Shown piece after piece: positions 12,600 to 22,344 of a DNA stretch of 64,000 bases (positions are counted from its first letter, which is position 1; the number at the start of each line of letters is the position of its first letter). A program made the position numbers and the translations under genes. The DNA is from Camelus bactrianus (taxonomy: Eukaryota; Chordata; Mammalia; Artiodactyla; Camelidae). The stretch lies in contig NC_133548.1 of NCBI RefSeq assembly GCF_048773025.1, forward strand, positions 30,876,001 through 30,940,000. Reading direction: 5' to 3'. The notes under the pieces are model-generated. The model was given only the letters and a program-made list of their open reading frames with translations, ran no database searches and had not been told where the DNA came from.

Positions 12600-13050
12600 C
12601 CACACTGTATAGTTCTTACCAATTCTCTGCTTGTGGAAAACAAACAAACAAAACAAAATAAAAACAATAAAGACAAGGCCTGGATTTCTACTGAATAATA
12701 CATGGGCAATAAACAAAATGTACATAAACATGAATTTGGTTTTAATTCCAGATACATACAATTTCACTGGCCAATAAAACCCCACTAAGGCAATACAATA
12801 AATTATGATTTATAAATAACTTTGCCCTGAAAGCAGTAACTAGGCAAGGGAAATTTGTAGTGAAATCACTAGGAAAGATCGGCTAATTCACTTGTAATTA
12901 CTCCTGAGGATGTTTTCTTCCTGATTTGCCCAGTTAAGACTTGAACACCTGCCACCCTCTCTTTACAATTCTGCAGGGAATTCCCAGCCCAATAAAACCA
13001 GTTCATCCTAGGAACCCAGCTGAGAGATTTACAGCAATTGATGTGAGATC
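12600..13050. other. Non-coding, no recognised repeat
   Basis: Contains an 'aaacaaacaaaacaaaata' run at about 12640 and otherwise nothing I can name. The 62-codon minus-strand frame at 12597-12785 is unrecognised. Confidence 0.45.
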
Positions 13051-13062
13051 TCCTTCTTTCTT
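13051..13062. repeat. Target-site duplication, left (vic-1 SINE)
   Basis: 12 bp identical to 13197-13208, immediately flanking the SINE. Confidence 0.9.
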
Positions 13063-13196
13063 ATTTATGTATTTATGTATTTAGTGGGAAGAGGTAATTA
13101 GGTTTTTTTTTTTTTTTAATGGAGGTACTGGGGATTGAACCCAGTACCTTGAGCATGATAACACATACTCTACCATTGAGCTATACCCTCCTCTCT
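13063..13196 (-). mobile_element. Camelid tRNA-derived SINE (vic-1 type)
   Basis: Read on the minus strand, the 5' part is tRNA-like: an A-box-like 'tatagctcaatggtagag' (about 13171-13186) and a B box 'gggttcaatcccc' (about 13130-13142), then the tail 'cctaattacctcttcccac' beyond an A stretch that shows as T15 at 13103-13117. This is the layout of the vic-1 SINE of camelids, derived from a tRNA gene and moved by L1 machinery. Perfect 12-bp target-site duplications 'tccttctttctt' lie at 13051-13062 and 13197-13208, so both edges are fixed and the copy is full length and fairly young. It is the only clear copy in the window. Confidence 0.93.
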
Positions 13197-13208
13197 TCCT
13201 TCTTTCTT
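13197..13208. repeat. Target-site duplication, right (vic-1 SINE)
   Basis: 12 bp identical to 13051-13062. Confidence 0.9.
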
Positions 13209-13209
13209 T

Positions 13210-14010
13210 GACTTTAGGGGACAACTGTATTCTTTTATTGGAATTTTACTAAAATGTATTTTACCATTTCCTCAGGCCCAGGATAGAAACAGCGTTAGAA
13301 CATATTTCCACATTCAAATACAAGTGGTACAACAGCATAAGACGTATCAATGCTATGCCATTGAGAGCCAGTGTCATTAACTTTAAAAACTACCTTGTTC
13401 AATCTTTGCTAACAAGTCGTCATTGCATTCATGATGACTAAAGCTCATCGATGCCTACTTATCCAAACAAATGTAGACCTAGTTTGTTATTTATGGTTTA
13501 ATTGAAGCTCACTAAATATTGACCGTTGTGAACAATCCCTCTTAAGGTAAGTACTAGTGAGGATCTGATGTCATAATTCAAGCTAGACAATAAAGTTAAA
13601 TGTTGTAAATTTCAAAGGCAGATCATTTAATTAACACCTGGGGTTTGTATTCCTCCCAGAATCACTGGAAAATGCCCACGAGGTGTGGCAGGAAGAATAG
13701 ATTTACCGTTCGATTTTGTATTCTACCCTGACATGAATTAGTCCTGTTAATGGCTTTATGCATTGAAGAGATTGGGGCATGGATAGAATATTTTGTTTTA
13801 GCAGTACCATAAATGTGGTTCCAGTCATAAGAGATGTGTCTTATTAAAGTGAAAAACAGACCAAGTTTTTCTTTATGCCCCTAGCATGAATTTGCTATAC
13901 AATTCCATATGTGTATGTATCTATAAGCAGTGTTTGCACTTTAAAAAATGTTTGCTAACCTTATGTAATGATCTCACTGCTGCTAAACACAAGGCCATTC
14001 TTGGTTCTTG
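13210..14010. other. Non-coding, no recognised repeat
   Basis: Low-repeat sequence. The segment at about 13640-13760 keeps several CpGs and a 'tttaattaacacctgg' motif (homeodomain-like plus E-box-like) and might be constrained, but nothing here proves it. Confidence 0.4.
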
Positions 14011-14019
14011 TCTTTGTTT

Positions 14020-14640
14020 CATTAGCAGGATTTGACAGAGTTGATCATTCCCTCTTCTCCTTGCGATTTTTTTTTTTCTTCCAGCTTGAATTATGGAACA
14101 CCTCACTCTTTGTTTCCTCTTTCTTTTTAATGTTCTCTGTCAGTGGCCTTTGTCAGTCTCCATTGATTCTCACAGATCTCAACTCCAGAGTAACTCACGG
14201 CTCAGTTCTGGAATATTTTCTTTCTTTATCCTCATTACCTCATTGATCTCATCCATGATCATACTTTTAATACACTTTCTGCCAAGGATTACCAAGTTTA
14301 TATCTTCTGGCTGGATCTCTCTCTTCAGCTGCAACTGCTACCTCATCCATCATAAGTAGTCATCTCAAATTTGAGGTATCCAAAATTAATGTCATCTTTT
14401 TTCCAAACCTCTTTCTCCTACAGTCTTCTCCCTCTCAGTTAAAGATAGCCCCATCTTTCTGACTGTTCATGCTAAAAATCTTGGAGCATTCTTGACTCTT
14501 CCCACTGTCACTATGTACATAAGTTACTCAACACATATAACTGGCTTAATGATAAAATATGTATTCAGAATTAAACGAGGCATCTGCATCATTCTCTCCA
14601 GTCTGTTTTTCAAACACTCTTGTTAAAGACGTATTACAAA
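14020..14640 (+). mobile_element. L2 LINE, ORF2 reverse-transcriptase remnant
   Basis: The plus strand follows L2 ORF2 in order: 'gagttgatcattccctc' (encoding VDHSL, about 14040), 'cacggctcagttctgg' (HGSVL, corresponding to the PQGSVL stretch of the RT domain, about 14195), 'aagtttatatcttctggctg' (about 14293) and 'ttctgactgttcatgctaaa' (about 14457). L2 is an ancient CR1-clade LINE. The copy is very diverged, with many indels, and only the middle to late RT region is present. The open frames at 13968-14246 and 14093-14359 are remnants of this frame, not a gene. Confidence 0.72.
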
Positions 14641-14672
14641 CTTTCAATCTTTCATCCATGTCCCTTACCTAA

Positions 14673-14704
<32 letters not shown>

Positions 14705-14717
14705 GCACACACACACA
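14673..14717. repeat. (CA)n microsatellite, imperfect
   Basis: About 45 bp of CA units with small interruptions (an extra A and one 'atg'). Confidence 0.95.
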
Positions 14718-14989
14718 AATCTTTTTATTTGTGTGAAATTCTAAGTTAATTCCTCAAATTATGCTGCTCATCATTTCTCTTTTCAAACTTCTCAAGAGTG
14801 TTTCCTTCTAAAATAGTTTCATTTTTATTTTAAATTATTCCAACGGGTATTAAGGGTGTACTTTTTCTTCCCAAGGTTAATAATTGCTTTTATTTTATAT
14901 CCACTTGATCCTTTATTTCCTCTTAACATTTTACAAAGAGTTGTTATTTTTCATACTCTTGTATTTACCTCTCAGGGTTACCTGGAACA

Positions 14990-15350
14990 CTTATTTTAAA
15001 CATTTCTATCTATGCAGCCAATTAAGCCAATTGTACACTTTTCCCCCATAAAGGCCTGGGTGTAAAGGCTACAAAGAGCAGCTTCCTCAGTAGTGTATGC
15101 AGCTTCTTGCTTATACAGCTTGGCCACCAGAAGAATGACGTCACCTACAGGCAGGGCTTTACTAAGTTTAATGTGAATGAATTTGAAGAGATGGTGGCTG
15201 AAAAGTGGCCCTTCCAAGCAGGTTCTGGGGTCACATATATACCTAATTGTGGCCCCGTGGACAAAATGGCAAGCCCTGCACTAGTAAGGGCTTCAGCACT
15301 GCCCCTTCCTTACTCATGGCCACCAATAAATTCCGTCCATTTAAATAAAA
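14990..15350. other. Unidentified GC-richer segment with a CRE-like palindrome
   Basis: Richer in G+C than its surroundings and open in one frame on each strand (plus 15107-15379, minus 14996-15217). It contains a perfect TGACGTCA (15136-15143) and ends in AATAAA-like motifs (about 15326 and 15345). This could be a decayed retrocopy of an unrecognised transcript or a regulatory segment. No homology was recognised and there is no clear poly-A tail or flanking duplication, so it is not called a gene. Confidence 0.3.
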
Positions 15351-15524
15351 TAAATTCTTTGTCATATTCTTCTATGTAGTTAGTATTATCTACACTGAGT
15401 TTTATTTGTTGACCTTATTTACTGTCTTTCTTAGCACAAGAGTTTTCATGTATTTTGGAATTTGGGTGTGCAGATTCATTTTTTGATGGAGGTGTTATCT
15501 TTGTATCTATCTACCTATTTATTT

Positions 15525-15575
15525 ATTTATGCTTTAAATTTCTTTATTTGCACTTTAAATTTCTTTATTTGCCTA
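15525..15575. repeat. Short tandem duplication, about 21-bp unit
   Basis: 'ctttaaatttctttatttg' occurs twice head to tail at about 15532-15550 and 15553-15571, directly after an ATTT-type simple repeat at 15515-15530. Confidence 0.75.
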
Positions 15576-15649
15576 GTAGTCATGCAGTTGCCTCGACCTG
15601 CTCCTTCGGCTCTCTAATATTTATAATACTAAAAGAAAATATGCTTTGA

Positions 15650-16040
15650 ACTCATGATCTTGTGGCTTAGATCAAACAGCATGTTAAGGGTATTCACAGA
15701 GGGATAGTTCTTATACAAAAGCTCCCCTGCCTATGATTAGCACAGCTATTTGGAATGCATGTGAATGAGCACTTCGCTCTTGAAGGATAAGCCTGTGCTC
15801 AGAGTGCATGCTGAATGCTGTGGATGAGGCAGCTGCCAATATGATGATGCTGAAGTGTCTCATGGCAAATTTACCTCTGTCCATCTCAGTTTTGGGGTCT
15901 GAGGGTGTCAGAAATTTCACAATTAAAAGTCAGAACCCTAGTTTTGATTTTATTCATTTTACCATTCATTTATTTCTTCTTTAAATATTAAAGAAGTGCT
16001 TCTGTAACCCGTGTATGGTGGGTAAAAAAAGGCATTAATA
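15650..16040. other. Non-coding, no recognised repeat
   Basis: Nothing recognised. The minus-strand 69-codon frame at 15711-15920 has no family resemblance that I can see. Confidence 0.45.
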
Positions 16041-16044
16041 CAAG

Positions 16045-16965
16045 TATCATCCATATCATATGTCACTAGGAAATTGCAAATTAAAACAGCAATGAGATAC
16101 CATTACACATCTATTAGAATCGCAAAAATTCAAAACACTGACAACACCAAATGCTGTCAAGGATTTAGATAGAATGGGAATTCTCATTAACTGCTGGTGA
16201 GAAAATAAAATGGTAAAATCATTTTGGAAGACAGTTTTGTGGTTTCTTACAGAAATATGTATACATATGATCCAGAAATTGTGTTCTTTGGTATTTACCC
16301 AAAGAACTTAAAAACTTACGTTCACATAAAACCTTCACAAGGATCCTTACATCAGCTTTATTCATAATTGCCAAAACGTGGAAGCAGCTAAGATATCCTT
16401 CAATAGGTGAATGAGTGAATCAACTGTGTGGTACATTCAGATAATGGAATATTATTCAGCACTAAGATGAAATGGGCTATCAAGCCATGAAAAAACATGG
16501 AGTACACTTGAGCATTACTGAGCAGAGGAAGTCAGTCTGGAAAGTCTCTGTATTATCAGAGTCTAAAAGTATGACATTCTTAAAAAGGTAAAATGATGGA
16601 GACAGTGAAAGGATAATTGTTTGCTAAAGTTTGAGGGAGGGAGGGATAAACAGGCAGAACCCAGGATTTTTAGAAGAGTGAGACTATTCTCTATGAGACT
16701 ACAGGGTAGATTATTTGATTATACATTTGTTAAAACCCATATAATGTAGAACACCATGAGTAAACCCTAATGTAAGCTTTGAACTTTGGGTGATAACGAT
16801 GTATCAGTGTGAGTTCATTGACTATAACAAATGTACTGCTCTTTGTGGGATGTTGGTAGTAGAGAAGACCTTAGGTATATGGAGACATGGGGAATATGAA
16901 TATCTGTACTTTGAACTCAGTTTTGCTGTGAACCTGCAACTACTCTAAAATATAAACTCTATTAA
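16045..16965 (+). mobile_element. Old L1 (L1M-type), ORF2 end plus 3' UTR
   Basis: L1 order is clear: 'gcaaattaaaacagcaatga' (16076), 'aatggaatattattcagcac' (16444), then the old-L1 3' UTR with 'ctttgggtgataacgat' (about 16783) and 'cagttttgctgtgaacctg' (about 16919). The 3' UTR matches the piece at 515-815, so the two belong to related L1M subfamilies. The copy is about 0.92 kb, 5'-truncated and diverged. Confidence 0.88.
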
Positions 16966-17152
16966 AACAAGCAAATTTGTTCAACTTTATTAAAAACAAA
17001 ATAATATCTGACCTCATAATCTACAAAGCAATAGACTGAAATAAATGGTATATTAATTTAAACCAAGTATATTGGATCTTCTATGTAAAATATATATTCC
17101 TTGAGGAATAATATTACTATGTTTGCATAAAGAGATAACTTTACCTACAAGT

Positions 17153-17330
17153 CAGTGGGTCTGAAAGTGTGTTTTCTGGACTATCAGCATCAGTGTCACC
17201 TGGAGATTTACTGGACCTCAAATTGACTCAAACTTATAGAATCAGAAACTCTGAGAGTGGGGTCTGGCTATCTGCAGTTTAACAAGCCCCTCAGGTGATT
17301 CTGCTGCTCATTCAAGTTTGAGAAGCACTG
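17153..17330. mobile_element. MER5A hAT (Charlie) element, complete-looking
   Basis: Bounded by terminal inverted repeats beginning CAGTG (17153) and ending CACTG (17330); the inner parts 'gtcacctggagatttac' and 'tcaggtgattctgctgctca' are the MER5A hallmarks. Length about 178 bp, close to the family's usual 180-190. The outside 8-mers ('ctacaagt' and 'ctgaaagc') match at 5 of 8, compatible with a decayed 8-bp hAT duplication but not proof. Confidence 0.88.
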
Positions 17331-17334
17331 CTGA

Positions 17335-18055
17335 AAGCAAAGGTAATAACTTGCCCCAGATTTATACAGAATCTAGGGCTTTGCATTTCTGGTTTTGTGC
17401 TCACAGCAAAATATCTCGAGTTCATACCACGTACAAATATTTTAAGTTAACTACTCCCATTCTCTCACCTCTGTCACCCGACCTTGAATGACTTTAAAGA
17501 ACACAGAATATTTGACTAACACGTGGCTACCTTCAAATGCTGTTCTAGTATCACTACCAAGCAGCCCTCTCAAATATGGTCAAAGCACACCCATAAATCT
17601 TTCTGGCTGCAGCACTGTGACAGGGCTATTTTTCATGATGATGGGAATATGATTCAAAAAGCCTTTATCATAAACCTTGCACTGTACACTCTTCACGAAT
17701 AGTAAATCAGCCATCCAAATAGCTTTTCTAATACCCGGTTTCACAAACAGTCCCTTTGCATTTTGTAAGGGCCCTGGAATCAACATTGCCCCTGCTTGAC
17801 TTGCAGTTATGGTTTTCAGCAAGCTCATCAGGGTTCTGAAACCAAACATAGACTGGGCTAGTGTTTTCCATGCCAGGTGTTCTGGACTGGACTTCACTCA
17901 AGACTCACTTAAATCTTAGAGTCGGAGTCAGATTGTTTTTCCTATCTTAACTACTCTACTAACCACAGCAAAGGAAGTATCTTTATCATAGAGTCAATGA
18001 CTTACAGTCATCAATAACGATTTGCCACTTAACAGTAATAAAAATCAATATAAGA
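17335..18055. other. Non-coding, no recognised repeat; one 105-codon frame
   Basis: Contains a minus-strand open frame of 105 codons (17580-17897) that resembles no protein I know and has no visible splice, signal or domain features. It is slightly more G+C-rich than its surroundings. It may be chance or a decayed retrocopy. Confidence 0.4.
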
Positions 18056-18059
18056 CTGT

Positions 18060-18190
18060 ATATTTACAAACTCGCATGTTATTTTCATCATGCAATTTGC
18101 ATGCACATTTCTATCTTGTGGTTCTCCTAACAGCCTTACGAGGTGAGTGCTAGAATACTCATTTGGCCAGTGGGTAACTAAGGCTGTGCG
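18060..18190 (-). mobile_element. Possible MIR SINE fragment, antisense
   Basis: 'cctaacagccttacgaggtg' (about 18125) resembles antisense MIR 'cctcacaacaaccctatgaggt'. The rest is too diverged to place. Confidence 0.4.
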
Positions 18191-18269
18191 TTTCCCATTA
18201 TAATACTGCATTGCCCTAATCCTGGGTGCCTATTTGATGCATTTATTAGTTAGAACAAACTGCATTTAG

Positions 18270-18640
18270 CTCTGTGTGATGAGATCCAGAATAGCAGAAT
18301 CTTAAACAAGACAGAAGTTTCTTTTTCTCTGACTTTCTGACATAGAAGTCAAAACCGTGTGATTCTATTCCTTGAAGGTGTTAAGGGCCAGACTCCTCTC
18401 ACCTGATGCATTGCCACCTCTCTGCTGTCGCCCTTGACTCATCCATGGTGTCCTCACATCTATATTTACAGTTCACCATCAAGGTAGAGGGGGGAGAAAG
18501 AGAAAAGGCTTTTCCTTTGTGGATACAACCTGGAAGGTACCAGTATCTCTTCCATTTTACACAACAGTGGCCAGAACATGGGGTTGGTATTGGCCCAGCC
18601 AACTGAACAAGAGGGTGGGAAATGTTTATTCTGGGTGTCA
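18270..18640 (-). repeat. Unassigned old interspersed repeat, antisense relative of 2000-2325
   Basis: 'acaacagtggccagaacatg' (about 18560), then 'ttggcccagccaactgaa' and 'gtgggaaatgt' is the reverse complement of a pattern whose plus form appears at about 2030-2100. The repeat is real by recurrence in mammals, but I cannot name the family. The 80- and 66-codon frames here are not genes. Confidence 0.4.
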
Positions 18641-18989
18641 ATTTGCTCAGATAAAAGTGGAGTATCTTTTCAGAACAGAGAGAAGAGCTTTAGGGGAGAA
18701 CCATCAATCTCTGCCACATTTGACCACTCTTCTCTCACCTTAATTTAGAGCCTGAATCTTAACTCTTAAAATAGGAAGTGAAAACTGGTAAATAACAAAT
18801 TTTAGCACTAAAGTTAATTAGCAGAATGCATGGGAAGCACCTTTTTCAGCTAAAAGTATTAGTCCACTTTGTGCCTCTTACCTCCATGAGTCTGCAAAAA
18901 TCAATTAATTATGAATCTTGCTCCCAAGACACTTATTATCTATCTGGTGAAAAAGCATCACAGATGAAGGGTTCAGCCAATTTTTTTTC

Positions 18990-19166
18990 TCACTTTAGGG
19001 TCCTCAAATCACCTTCAGAACCACACAGGGTATTTAATAGTAAGTCAGAATCCTGGTTCCCGCCTAGACTGGATAAATCAGAATCTCTGTTACTGTGGCC
19101 CAGGGACTTACATTTGAGCATTACTCCCAGAAGAATCTTATGTACATTTAAGCTTTAAAACCACTG
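18990..19166. mobile_element. MER5A-like hAT element
   Basis: 'gggtcctcaaatcaccttca', 'gataaatcagaatctctgtt' and the ending 'aagctttaaaaccactg' follow MER5A order. The right end is at CACTG (19166); the left end is decayed. Confidence 0.7.
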
Positions 19167-19359
19167 CAGGGTGAAAGGAAGAAATGGATAAATTTTAATT
19201 CTTTCTGGATCCCTTTTATGTCCTCTTATTAATGTCCTTCTGCAGTATTTGCAGGTTGGTCTTTCTATGCTTATTAATTCCTGGCAGGTGTTAGAGCTCA
19301 AATGTTACAGAAGGAAATTATGTAGAATCACTAAAAACCATCAAACTTTCACAGTTATT

Positions 19360-19510
19360 ATCCTATACAAGCTTCTTAACAACCCTGTGAGGTAGCTGGC
19401 AAAATGCAGTATTACTATTTAACAGACAAGTAAACTAAACTGACACTCAGAGAGGTCACAACACCACACAAGCTGGATGGAGAGCTTTACCTGACTGCAG
19501 GTCCTGTGCT
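19360..19510 (-). mobile_element. MIR SINE, antisense
   Basis: 'caaccctgtgaggtagctg' (about 19380), 'aacagacaagtaaactaaac' and 'gcaggtcctgtgctttctgc' form the antisense MIR core in order. Confidence 0.75.
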
Positions 19511-19514
19511 TTCT

Positions 19515-20315
19515 GCACCTTCTTACAATTTTCTCCCAAGTAATAAGAAGGTTGAGAGCAAGACCCCAAGCCTAACTCCCCCGTTGGATTCAGCTTTGCC
19601 ATTTTGGACCCATGAAGATGTTCATTTTGACACCTCCTTCCTCAGTGCCTATAATTTGTCCCAACCAGAAGGCCTACTTAGCAATTTTTAATGTTGAAAA
19701 AAATATTTAAGGTCAAATGGTCCTCCTGAGGAAAGAAGGAGGGAAGTGACACTGAATGCCTGCCCAAAGCACTAATCTAGGCTCTTCACAAAAATACAGG
19801 TATAACAGCTCACACTGAAGACCAAAGCTTCTGTCACTCTATTATTCTGACTTACTTCATGCTGGGCTTATAGTGTATAAATAATCAATGATCCTGCGTT
19901 TACCTTTATTTTTGTCTAATTATGTTCAACAAGGTAGAAATATTCACTATTGAAGGAAGTTATGAATAGATGTAGGATTTCAAAATCACTAAATGCCACT
20001 TCATTTTCAAAATTTGGAAAGACCTACAGCTTGTACCAATCTTGTGCCCACATTTGATTCTTCTTAGTGGCATGCCTGCTACGAGCTGTGCTTTTAGACT
20101 AGCACTGGGGTTTTAAAGCATTAGAGCCCGTGAATGAACTGCCATCACATCTGTCTTAATTGCATTTCCATCTGCTCGTGCGGTGTGCACCTGTACTTGG
20201 CTGATTAGACTAGAGCAAGGGAAGAAGTCTCCTAATGTGGTTCTTTTCACAGTCAAAACCAAGATTTTTTTCACTTTTTATTTGATAGGGAGATAGAGGG
20301 AAAAGAACACGAAAT
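19515..20315. other. Non-coding, no recognised repeat
   Basis: No repeat recognised. The part at about 20040-20230 is repeat-free, keeps a 'cgtgcggtgtgcacctgtac' block with CpGs and an E-box-like CACCTG, and is a weak candidate for conserved non-coding sequence. Confidence 0.4.
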
Positions 20316-20319
20316 GGAG

Positions 20320-20485
20320 GGTATATGTTTTAGTCCTGGGTCTCCCATTTACAAGTTATCACCATGGACATATCCGTACCGTGACATTTCTAACCCTCTG
20401 TTTCTCTGTCTGTAATTATGTCTGCTTCTTCACTATGTTAGTGTGAGAATAAAAGAAAATAATAAATGCACGAGTGCTTTGTAAA
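20320..20485 (+). mobile_element. MIR SINE
   Basis: 'agtcctgggtctcccattta' (20332), 'aaccctctgtttctctgtct' and 'gtgagaataaaagaaaataa' give the MIR order on the plus strand. Confidence 0.65.
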
Positions 20486-20489
20486 CACA

Positions 20490-22045
20490 AAAATGCAAGT
20501 TTGCATATGCCACATATTCATATGTCACTGAGACTGAGCATAACCGATTGAGTATGGGATTCTCCTCAAACATGGAGTTTACTGGTTAATGAAAAAAATC
20601 CGTATGTGCTTCTGCTGCTCCAGTGTGCTGAAATTACTCTCCATTTTGGTGGGTATAAAATGGGAGATCAGAGCAGGAAGAGAGGAATATTAAAGAATTG
20701 ATAGGTAATTCACATTTTAAATATGCTTTCTAATCCTCCAAAATGTTTTAATCTCCTTAAATAGGTTAGTAGATGCACTGCTGAGCTGCTGCAGCCAGGG
20801 CAGGGAACGGAGCGCTGAGATGAGGGAGCACAGATGAGACTGAAGCAAACAGAGCAAGCAAATACAGTGTGAAATTCTTCCAGATGGATATAAGTGCCCA
20901 TAATTAGTACCAAACATTGTGCAAAGCATATTAGATGGAGAAAACCTCCTTCAGAATGCTACTGAATTAGACTAGAACTGGTATAGAAGGTGAATTTTTC
21001 AGTGCTATTAAGTAAGGGCTGAGAACAGTCTGCAAACAATCGTGACTACTCAGATATGAGAGATCAATAGCCCAGTGCAGAGTGATGTGGGGGAAAACAG
21101 TGTCTGGACACATGAAAAGGAATGAGAACAACTTGGACATCTGTTATAACAAGGAGGAAGAAGGTGGCAAAGAGGGAAGAGGGATCTGGGTAAGAAGAGG
21201 GGGAGGAGAAGAAGGAAGAGGAGAAACATAGAAGACCAGAATTGGATTTAGCTAGCACAAGTCTAGGTTTCCATCACCTCCTTAAGAAAGTGGGATAAGG
21301 AACGAAGAGATAGTTGTATAAGGACCTCTGTATCATTATAGTTGGGGAAAATTATTTCCTAAGGTAACTCCATGGCACATTATACATAAAGCTCACCCAA
21401 AATGTGGGTCAGTCATTCTCAAAGAAATGTTCACATTGAATTCATAAAGTTCAGAATTTAAGAATTTTTCTAGATGCTATTAAGCAATTCTTAATGTGGG
21501 TTCTAAGGAATACTGGCCCTATGGAATAATAATTGTGATAATATCACAAACAATTCTGTGAGGAAGTAAAGTTGAGAAACATTTCTCTTTGCTGAAGGAC
21601 AGCCCAGAACCTGATTTAAACAGAGTCTAGTGATGAGAGGTCATGATACTTCTAGTGGAACTCAGGCTCCCTTGGAAAGCCTTTCTGGCAAGTCAAATCA
21701 AGACTGAAGTATCCAGAGGGGATAAATTCAGGTTGACACTACAACTTACAGAAAGGGTGATCTCTGGAACCAAGTATACATGATGACTGGTTTGATGGTA
21801 GCCGACGGATGAGAGAGATGACCAAATTTCAAGAGATGAATTATAGCCAAGTAAAACAGAACATCATTTTAGTGGTTTAAGGTCATTAATTGACCATTTC
21901 CATAGAGGAAATGGTGGTGGTTGACAGTCTCACTAATAATCAACATAATTCAAATTCATAAGAGACAACAGTTTTATGTAACTAAATTATTTTAAAAATA
22001 TTAAAGAGAATATGAAGCATTTGGTAAGAGACAGAAAGTAAAGTA
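20490..22045. other. Non-coding, no recognised repeat apart from a purine tract
   Basis: About 1.5 kb with no named repeat, holding the polypurine tract at 21148-21226. Two overlapping minus-strand frames near 20710-20929 are unrecognised. Confidence 0.45.
21148..21226 (+). repeat. Polypurine tract (GA-rich)
   Basis: Purine-dominated over about 78 bp, with an unbroken 35-nt purine run at 21192-21226 that includes a G6 in 'gagggggagg'. Such tracts can form triplex (H-DNA) structures and are mutation-prone. Confidence 0.9.
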
Positions 22046-22049
22046 TAAT

Positions 22050-22340
22050 GGAAAGGTATTTTAGAACATGACTAAAGAGATGATAAACTTGTATAACTCT
22101 TTTGGGAAATAATGTGGCAATATATTTAACTGTCTTAAGGTTCTTATTACACTGTAACTCTGTATTACTATTTTTAAAGGATGAGCCTAAAAATAGTATA
22201 GGGGAAAAAGAATCAAGAGGCAAAGAGTTGTTCATTATCCAATATGAAACACGGAAGTAACATAAATGTTTTTCAGAAGAGATGGTTAACTGAATAAACA
22301 GACATTCATCCCATGGCCAATTTATATTTTCATTGTTTCT
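22050..22340 (+). mobile_element. Old L1/HAL1-like ORF2-end fragment
   Basis: 'gggaaataatgtggcaatat' (22106), then 'cattatccaatatgaaac' (about 22233) and 'catccatac'-like 'acattcatcccatggcc' follow the order of old L1/HAL1 3' coding sequence. Highly decayed. The 152-codon minus-strand frame at 21987-22445, the longest open frame in the window, runs antisense through it and is AT-driven, so it is not a gene. Confidence 0.5.
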
Positions 22341-22344
22341 CTTA

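Noticed and set aside
13130-13186. tRNA gene, because of A- and B-box-like motifs
   Set aside because: No complete cloverleaf; the motifs belong to the tRNA-derived head of a SINE with a poly-A tail and target-site duplications.
13968-14359. Overlapping frames of about 90 codons
   Set aside because: They are remnants of L2 ORF2 reverse transcriptase with frame changes.
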